NCBI GenBank assembly: GCA_965371245.1
Contig: CBDUXT010000153.1
Location: 1-8,863, forward strand
Reading direction: 5' to 3'
Source: CBDUXT01 sp965371245
Lineage (GTDB): Bacteria > Planctomycetota > Phycisphaerae > UBA1845
DNA: 8,863 nucleotides
The translations under genes were made by a program, and so were the position numbers. The notes under the pieces are model-generated. The model was not told where the DNA came from and made no database searches. It worked only from the letters and a program-made list of their open reading frames with translations. Below, one piece after another: positions 5,514-8,863 of this stretch. Numbering within the stretch: the stretch's first letter is position 1; every line of letters starts with the position of its first letter.

Positions 5514-5752
5514 CCGGCATCTTGCCGGCGTCATCACGGGCTTCAAGCCCGTGCCGCACCCGCGATTGGGATCGGCTTCGAGCCGACTCGGTCGGCGCGC
5601 CAACCACGCGCGGAGGTCAATCCACCGGGTGCATGACAGTTTTGGCGGGGGGTGCAAAGCCATCTTGACAGCACCACGCCGCGTCAGAGCCGTGGGCGCA
5701 AGCCCACGGACACGAACCGAACAAGCACAGACCGGTCACAGGGCTCGCGCCC
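5514..5752. repeat. Cluster of short REP-like palindromes
   Basis: Five small GC-rich stem-loops with tight loops are visible: 5514-5528 (arms CCGGCA), 5535-5553 (arms CACGGGC, loop TTCAA), 5572-5586 (arms TCGGCT), 5690-5709 (arms CCGTGGGC, loop GCAA) and 5741-5752 (arms GGGC, loop TCGC). The arms differ in sequence but share the layout of a short GC stem and a 3-5 base loop, similar to interspersed palindromes I recall from planctomycete intergenic DNA. Confidence 0.6.
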
Positions 5753-5827
5753 CGTGCTCTGAAAGCTGCCCGCCGATCCGGTCATGCACCCCAATCCACC
5801 CGCCATCGCCGACGAGTTGGAAACCAG

Positions 5828-7207
5828 CTACGTTTTGCGGTAGGTTTCCGCAGCAACCACGAACAGGGCGAGTGGCGGAATGGCAGACGCCGGGGACTTA
5901 AAATCCCCTCTTGCGAAAGCAGGGTGCGGGTTCGACTCCCGCCTCGCCCATCGTCTTGACGCCGTACTTATAGGGTGCTCTGTCAGTGACGCATTTGTGG
6001 CACTGCTTGTTTTCGTTGCGTCACCATACCCCGTTGCGAGCCTGTGCGAGGGGGTGCTGCGCTCTGCTGCTGAGAAAAGCGCTGAGGATTTGGGGACCGC
6101 GGAACGGCCGGCCGCCTGATCGAACAGCTCGTCAGGCACCATCAAGTAGTGTCGCTGGCTCACCACCTCTGAATGACCCAGCCAGGCCGCAACCGCGTGC
6201 GCGGGGAAGCTCATCGCCCATTCGGTTTCGCAGCTCTGCCGCAGCGTCTGATAGAGCTTGTTCCACGCCGGCACGCCCGCCCGCGTCACGATGCTCGCCA
6301 GCCGGCGGGGGTTGGCCAGCACCACGACCCGTTCCTCCCCATCCTCGGCCGCCTCGATGGCCTCGCGCAGGATCGGTGCGAGCTTCGGTGCGATCGGAAC
6401 GAACCGCGACTCCTTCCCGTCGTGCCGCTCGGTCTTAGGGCTCCGAACCAATATCCGGCCGCGATCCCAGTCCACGTCTGCCCACGTGAGGCCATGCGAC
6501 TCCGAGGGAACTCGGAGGCCCGCGAGCCGTGCCAGGCCAAAGAGCGTCCTCCACCGCCCGTTCGGGCATGCCTCGAGAATGTCGTCTGTTTCGGCCGGCG
6601 TGACATACCGGTCCTTCGAACCGGCGATTGAGGTGCTCCTGAGTTTTCGGAACGGATTCTTCGCGATCAGCTCACGCTCCGCCGCGTCGTTGAAGATCGT
6701 CTTGGCGTTCCGGCAATGCTGACGAACCGTGGCCTCACTCAACCCCGAGGACGCCAGCGCCGCCCGCCAGTCTTTCGCGCCGTCCGGGCTGATACCGTCG
6801 ATCGGAATGTTGTTTCCGAAGTGCCTGCCCAACAGGACCTTCGTTCGGTTGAGCTTCTTGATAGACGCCGGCTTCAGGTCCGTCGTGCGTTGGTGAATGT
6901 ACTTCGAAACCCATACCTCCAGGGTCGGGGCAGTCTCTTCCGGTTGGCGTGGGGCCACGAGGCCGACCTTTGCCAGCTTCTGGTGCATCTTGTCCGAGAG
7001 CTCCCGGAGCCACATCCCCGTATCGTGGTCCGGAGGCGTCCCGCTGATCACCGCCGCCTTGAGCGTCTCGACCCTTGGCTTCATCCGCCGTGCCGCGTGA
7101 GCCCCAATCCGGCCAAGGTAAATCGTGCGACGCGCTCCGGTGCTACTCCGACAGGCAATGTGCCAGGCGAGTTTCTTGCCGTCGCCGCGGGCGAACAATG
7201 AAGCCAT
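5828..7207 (-). CDS. Tyrosine recombinase (integrase) of the right element
   Basis: The product has 459 residues from an ATG at 7207 with GGAGGA 7 bases upstream, starting 15 bp after the xre stop. The core-binding domain is about 92-186 and the catalytic domain about 200-362. Motifs: R232 (AGLRVPSES), K258 (SPKTE), R323, H345 (LGHS) and nucleophile Y354 (RHYLMV). The usual HxxR motif reads QTLR at 320-323, so the first histidine is glutamine. The segments LRVPSES, LRQSCETEW and FPAHAVAAWLGHS fit a large planctomycete integrase group I recall, where this replacement seems normal. It should direct integration at tRNA-Leu. Residues 420-448 are the antisense of tRNA-Leu, and the tail after the tyrosine is about 105 residues of low complexity. 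It is only distantly related to the left integrase. Confidence 0.9.
   Translation of the reverse strand: MASLFARGDGKKLAWHIACRSSTGARRTIYLGRIGAHAARRMKPRVETLKAAVISGTPPDHDTGMWLRELSDKMHQKLAKVGLVAPRQPEETAPTLEVWVSKYIHQRTTDLKPASIKKLNRTKVLLGRHFGNNIPIDGISPDGAKDWRAALASSGLSEATVRQHCRNAKTIFNDAAERELIAKNPFRKLRSTSIAGSKDRYVTPAETDDILEACPNGRWRTLFGLARLAGLRVPSESHGLTWADVDWDRGRILVRSPKTERHDGKESRFVPIAPKLAPILREAIEAAEDGEERVVVLANPRRLASIVTRAGVPAWNKLYQTLRQSCETEWAMSFPAHAVAAWLGHSEVVSQRHYLMVPDELFDQAAGRSAVPKSSALFSAAERSTPSHRLATGYGDATKTSSATNASLTEHPISTASRRWARRESNPHPAFARGDFKSPASAIPPLALFVVAAETYRKT
5866..5950 (+). tRNA. tRNA-Leu (anticodon UAA)
   Basis: This is an 85-nt class II tRNA: acceptor GGGCGAG pairs with CTCGCCC (5943-5949), discriminator A is at 5950, the anticodon stem GGGGA/TCCCC encloses loop CTTAAAA, and the anticodon TAA is at 5899-5901. 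It has a variable arm with a GCGAAAGC-like hairpin and a T-arm with TTCGACT. CCA is not encoded. Its 3' end faces the right-hand integrase, making it the probable target of the right element. Confidence 0.96.
5926..5950. other. Probable attachment-site core of the right element (tRNA-Leu 3' end)
   Basis: The T-arm and acceptor 3' strand adjoin the 3' end of the second integrase gene, the usual position for a tRNA-targeting recombinase core. No second copy of this sequence is found up to 8863, so either the element extends beyond the window or the far end has decayed. Confidence 0.5.
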
Positions 7208-7222
7208 CGAACGTTCCTCCGT

Positions 7223-7420
7223 CTACTTGGATCGCAACTCGAGCCGAAGCGCACGACACAGCCGATCGACCGTCAAAACCGAGATCATGCGATCCCCAGT
7301 GACGAAGCCGTGGCATGCCGCGTAGGGGACGCCGGCCGCACGAGAGAGCTTCTTGATCGACCAGCCAGTGTCCTTAAACGCCCGCCTGATTTGGTCCGCC
7401 ATGTTCGGTCTCTTTGCCAT
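7223..7420 (-). CDS. Xre-family helix-turn-helix regulator (right element)
   Basis: The product is a 65-residue Cro/C1-type protein. Helix 1 is about 8-16 (ADQIRRAFK), helix 2 about 20-27 (SIKKLSRA), the recognition helix about 30-38 (PYAACHGFV), and a final amphipathic helix carries RLCRALRLELR. It is paralogous to the Xre protein at 3594-3821, and like that gene it lies directly upstream of an integrase gene, 15 bp away. The ATG at 7420 is used; another ATG lies six codons in (M7) and aligns with M9 of the paralogue. It probably represses its own promoter and, through it, the integrase. Confidence 0.83.
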   Translation of the reverse strand: MAKRPNMADQIRRAFKDTGWSIKKLSRAAGVPYAACHGFVTGDRMISVLTVDRLCRALRLELRSK

Positions 7421-7426
7421 ACGCTC

Positions 7427-7456
7427 ACGATATCACGCTGATGATATAAATGTCAA
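7427..7456 (-). promoter_or_regulatory. xre-int promoter and dyad operator of the right element
   Basis: On the minus strand TTGACA (7456-7451) is followed, after 17-18 bp, by a weak -10-like ATATCG/TATCGT (7433-7427). Two half-sites, GATATA (7443-7448) and GATATC (7429-7434) on the plus strand, are separated by 8 bp; their inner parts form the dyad ATATCA-N6-TGATAT. Half-site spacing and placement relative to the -35 box match the left element within 1 bp. Confidence 0.7.
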
Positions 7457-7467
7457 GCGGCCGTCTC

Positions 7468-7531
7468 GACGCCGGCGTAGTCGGAGCGGCCGCCACGGTC
7501 GTCAGCACTCCGCTCCGACTACGCCGGCGTC
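7468..7531. repeat. Perfect 22-bp inverted repeat between gene and xre promoter
   Basis: The arms at 7468-7489 and 7510-7531 are perfect complements over 22 bp, with a 20-base loop that contains the stop codon (7502-7504) of the upstream minus-strand gene. The right arm is coding sequence of that gene's end. No T-run follows on either strand, so it is at best an atypical terminator. It begins 11 bp from the TTGACA box of the xre promoter. Confidence 0.85.
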
Positions 7532-8255
7532 ATCGACCGCCTTTTGCCACGCAGCGCAGGGATTAGCCATTCCTGCATCACACTTCTCCCTCGCAAGAGC
7601 GATGAATTGAGCCGCGATTTCATCGCGGTCGGGGAGCTTTTCGATCCTGCGAGCGACCGCCATAAAGCTCTTGCGCTGCCCGGCGGACCGATCAGGCGAT
7701 AGCCCGAAGGCATCGACGAGCCCCATGGCGAACAGGTTCCGGAACCGGGCGATAGTCACGCGGTCGTAACCGCTTCCGCTTCCGGTTCCGGCCCTGTTCT
7801 GTATTGTTCTGTAGCGTGGTCGGACCGGGAGCGCGCTCCGAGCCGGGTAGGATGGCACTCCGATCCGAGCATGCACCTAGTACGCTACTAGCGTGCTCAG
7901 AGCGCTCTAGTTCGTCCTTCGGCACGATCTCCAGCCAGCCGATCTCGGGGCGAGTCAGCACCTCGAATGCTTTCTCGAACAGTTCTTGCGGTGCCCCAGT
8001 GCGAATGGCGAGGTGGCGCGCTTCCAGGCGTGCCCCATTTGAAGCGAGGGTGCCGCGTGGTTGCATCTTCGCGGCCACCTGGAGCATCAGCACCCAGGCT
8101 CCGTACGCCTCCGGCGCGTCCCTCATCAGCGTTCTGAAGCCGCAGCCATCGTGAGCCGTCGGAACTGCGACCCATGACAGCCGCTTCACCTTACGCGACT
8201 GGGCGGTCTCGAACATTTCGTTCCAGTTGGGGATGCGGTAGGTGGGCGGGGCCAT
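7502..8255 (-). pseudogene. Replisome-organiser-like gene, apparently frameshifted
   Basis: The first part starts at ATG 8255 with GGAGTGAG upstream and reads about 155 sensible residues: RIPNWNEMFETAQ, then LSWVAVP, YGAWVLMLQVAAK, a G-x-L-A strand, LAIRTGAP and LFEKAFEVLT..IGWLEI. This layout resembles the N-terminal winged helix of phage replisome organisers and DnaD-like proteins (inference). After a linker the frame becomes R/P-rich and ends at 7692. The neighbouring frame instead continues sensibly from about 7775 (YDRVTIARFRNLFAMGLVDA and onward, with a helical C-terminus) and stops at 7502-7504. A +1 shift near the CGGAAG repeat (about 7765-7790) would join the two halves into one protein of about 250 residues. 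Alternatives are two overlapping genes or a sequencing error. A replication role for the right element is inferred. Confidence 0.6.
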
Positions 8256-8282
8256 GTTCTCACTCCGTTCCGTTGCTGGGTT

Positions 8283-8488
8283 TCATTCGGTGATCGGTCG
8301 ATCCGTGCGGGGCGCCCGCTGCCGTGGCTCCGTCGGCAAAATCGCGTCAAACAACCGCGCGGTGGCCGGAGGCCGTCTTTGGCGTTCAGTCGGTGGCCAG
8401 CGGCGCGCCGCGTTTCCGCAGCCTGTTGACATCGGCCCGCCAGCCGATCGAAGGACATCCCCTGAGCCTTGTCGTGTCGCGTGTTCAT
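8283..8488 (-). pseudogene. Small cassette gene with apparent frameshift
   Basis: The ATG at 8488 overlaps the stop of the upstream AlpA-like gene (ATGA) and has GAGGGAGTGAG before it. About 43 residues read well, including CQQAAETRRAAGHRLNAKDG followed by LRPP. After that the same frame becomes R/P/S-rich and runs on to 8186, through the start of the next gene. A frame one base away, entered around 8355-8362, gives RLFDAILP and a proper stop at 8283-8285, just before the ribosome binding site of the next gene. The natural product is therefore probably about 68 residues with one base missing here. Function is unknown; by position it matches the small genes between the AlpA-like protein and the replication gene of the left element. 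Confidence 0.5.
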
Positions 8489-8709
8489 CTCACTCCCTCG
8501 CGGGAACCCTCCTTCCGCGCCGCGACCCAGGCCCACAAGTCATCGGTGTCGTAGAACACCGAGCCGTGGCGCGTTGGCGTGCCAACACGGTTGATACGAA
8601 TGCATGGAAGTCCGAGGTTCTTCGTGTACGTGAAAAGCGTGCGAGCGCTGATGCCTAAGATGCGCGCGGCCTCCGGGGCCTTCACGAGTCGACGGATGTC
8701 GTCGGTCAC
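8485..8709 (-). CDS. AlpA/excisionase-like helix-turn-helix protein (right element)
   Basis: The product has 74 residues from a GTG at 8709; GAGGG lies about 11 bases upstream. LVKAPEAARILGISARTLFTYTKNLGLPCIRI is the first two helices and turn of a helix_turn_helix_17 domain; the wing then reads GSVFYDTDDLWAWVAARK, where the conserved pattern V-x-Y-D-x-x-D-L-x-x-W is clear. Proteins of this group are excisionases or phage-type regulators. The stop overlaps the next ATG, so it heads a cassette on the minus strand that mirrors the left element's AlpA-like gene. It is not closely similar in sequence to that gene. Confidence 0.8.
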   Translation of the reverse strand: MTDDIRRLVKAPEAARILGISARTLFTYTKNLGLPCIRINRVGTPTRHGSVFYDTDDLWAWVAARKEGSREGVR

Positions 8710-8863
8710 GGTATCAGCACCCTCAAAGCGGGCCGGCCACGGTCGGCGCTAGAGCAATTGCCACGGTCCCGAGGGGCGATTGCGGCAAGCTCGCGGGAGA
8801 CCGTCGGTGCGCACTAGTATGACAGCGCTATGACGTGTCGAGTCTTGCGGCCGTTCTTTTTCG
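8710..8863. other. Upstream region of the right cassette, no gene identified
   Basis: This stretch lies upstream of the GTG at 8709 and should carry the cassette promoter. I see an AT-richer spot around 8813-8822 but no convincing -35/-10 pair on the minus strand, and no copy of the tRNA-Leu 3' end that would mark the element boundary. Confidence 0.4.

Larger units (their letters stand above)
5301..5865. other. Probable chromosomal spacer between the two elements, no gene seen
   Basis: Several frames are open here, but they have no good start signals, are rich in R, P, G and C, and cross the short palindromes, so I see no supportable gene. The segment separates divergent tRNA genes and must contain their promoters, although I found no clean -35/-10 pair. 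Since each element is expected to end in its tRNA 3' end, this is the only part of the window likely to be core chromosome. Confidence 0.55.

Noticed and set aside
5339..5668. Open frames in the tRNA spacer as possible small genes
   Set aside because: No start signals, palindromes inside the frames, and an amino acid composition typical of translated non-coding GC-rich DNA.
4981..5901. 306-codon plus-strand open frame crossing tRNA-Ser and entering tRNA-Leu
   Set aside because: It runs through two tRNA genes and several palindromes and is R/P/S/C-rich without domain pattern; an artefact of high GC.
8186..8282. Extension of the small gene to 8186 as its true end
   Set aside because: It would overlap the start of the next gene by about 70 bp with R/P-rich sequence, whereas the neighbouring frame gives a natural stop at 8283.
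5951..8863. Search for the distal att copy (tRNA-Leu 3' end) of the right element
   Set aside because: No repeat of the tRNA-Leu 3' end was seen, so no right boundary is called.

Overview
The window is a GC-rich bacterial segment that looks like accessory DNA from a planctomycete. That assignment is an inference. It rests on remembered family resemblance of the second integrase, the small AlpA-like/ATPase gene cassette and the short GC-rich interspersed palindromes; no taxonomic marker gene is present. The main structure is two integrative elements placed back to back, converging on a short stretch of apparent chromosome that carries two divergent tRNA genes.

Left element (about 1-5214, plus strand). 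A hypothetical protein with a C-terminal helix-turn-helix (19-1062) is followed by a compact, overlapping cassette: a small ORF (1227-1430), an AlpA-like DNA-binding protein (1427-1678), a 16-codon ORF that may slip frame at an A7 run (1675-1725), a four-cysteine small protein (1749-2084) and a RepA-like AAA ATPase (2074-3159). About 430 bp without an intact gene follow, holding two hairpin units, a possible gene remnant and a long 24-bp-arm inverted repeat. Then come a promoter with an overlapping dyad, an Xre-type regulator (3594-3821) and a tyrosine recombinase (3825-5321). The recombinase reading frame runs antisense through tRNA-Ser(UGA) (5214-5300).

Centre (5301-5865). This spacer is probably chromosomal. 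It has no convincing gene and carries a cluster of short REP-like palindromes. tRNA-Ser points left and tRNA-Leu(UAA) (5866-5950) points right, so the 3' end of each tRNA faces its own integrase.

Right element (about 5950 to the window end, minus strand). Read away from the window end, it has an AlpA/excisionase-like protein (8485-8709), a small gene with an apparent frameshift (8283-8488), a replication-organiser-like gene also apparently frameshifted (7502-8255), a perfect 22-bp inverted repeat, a promoter with the same dyad architecture as the left element, an Xre paralogue (7223-7420) and a second, different tyrosine recombinase (5828-7207) that reads antisense through tRNA-Leu.

The most notable point is the shared design. 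Two elements with different integrases and different tRNA targets carry paralogous Xre regulators. Each xre-int pair lies behind a TTGACA box, two GATATC-like half-sites separated by 8 bp, and a 22-24 bp inverted repeat just upstream. The likely working model is a minimal phage-satellite-like or integrative element: AlpA-like protein for excision control, ATPase or replisome organiser for replication, autoregulated Xre-Int for integration. The distal att ends of both elements were not found in the window.
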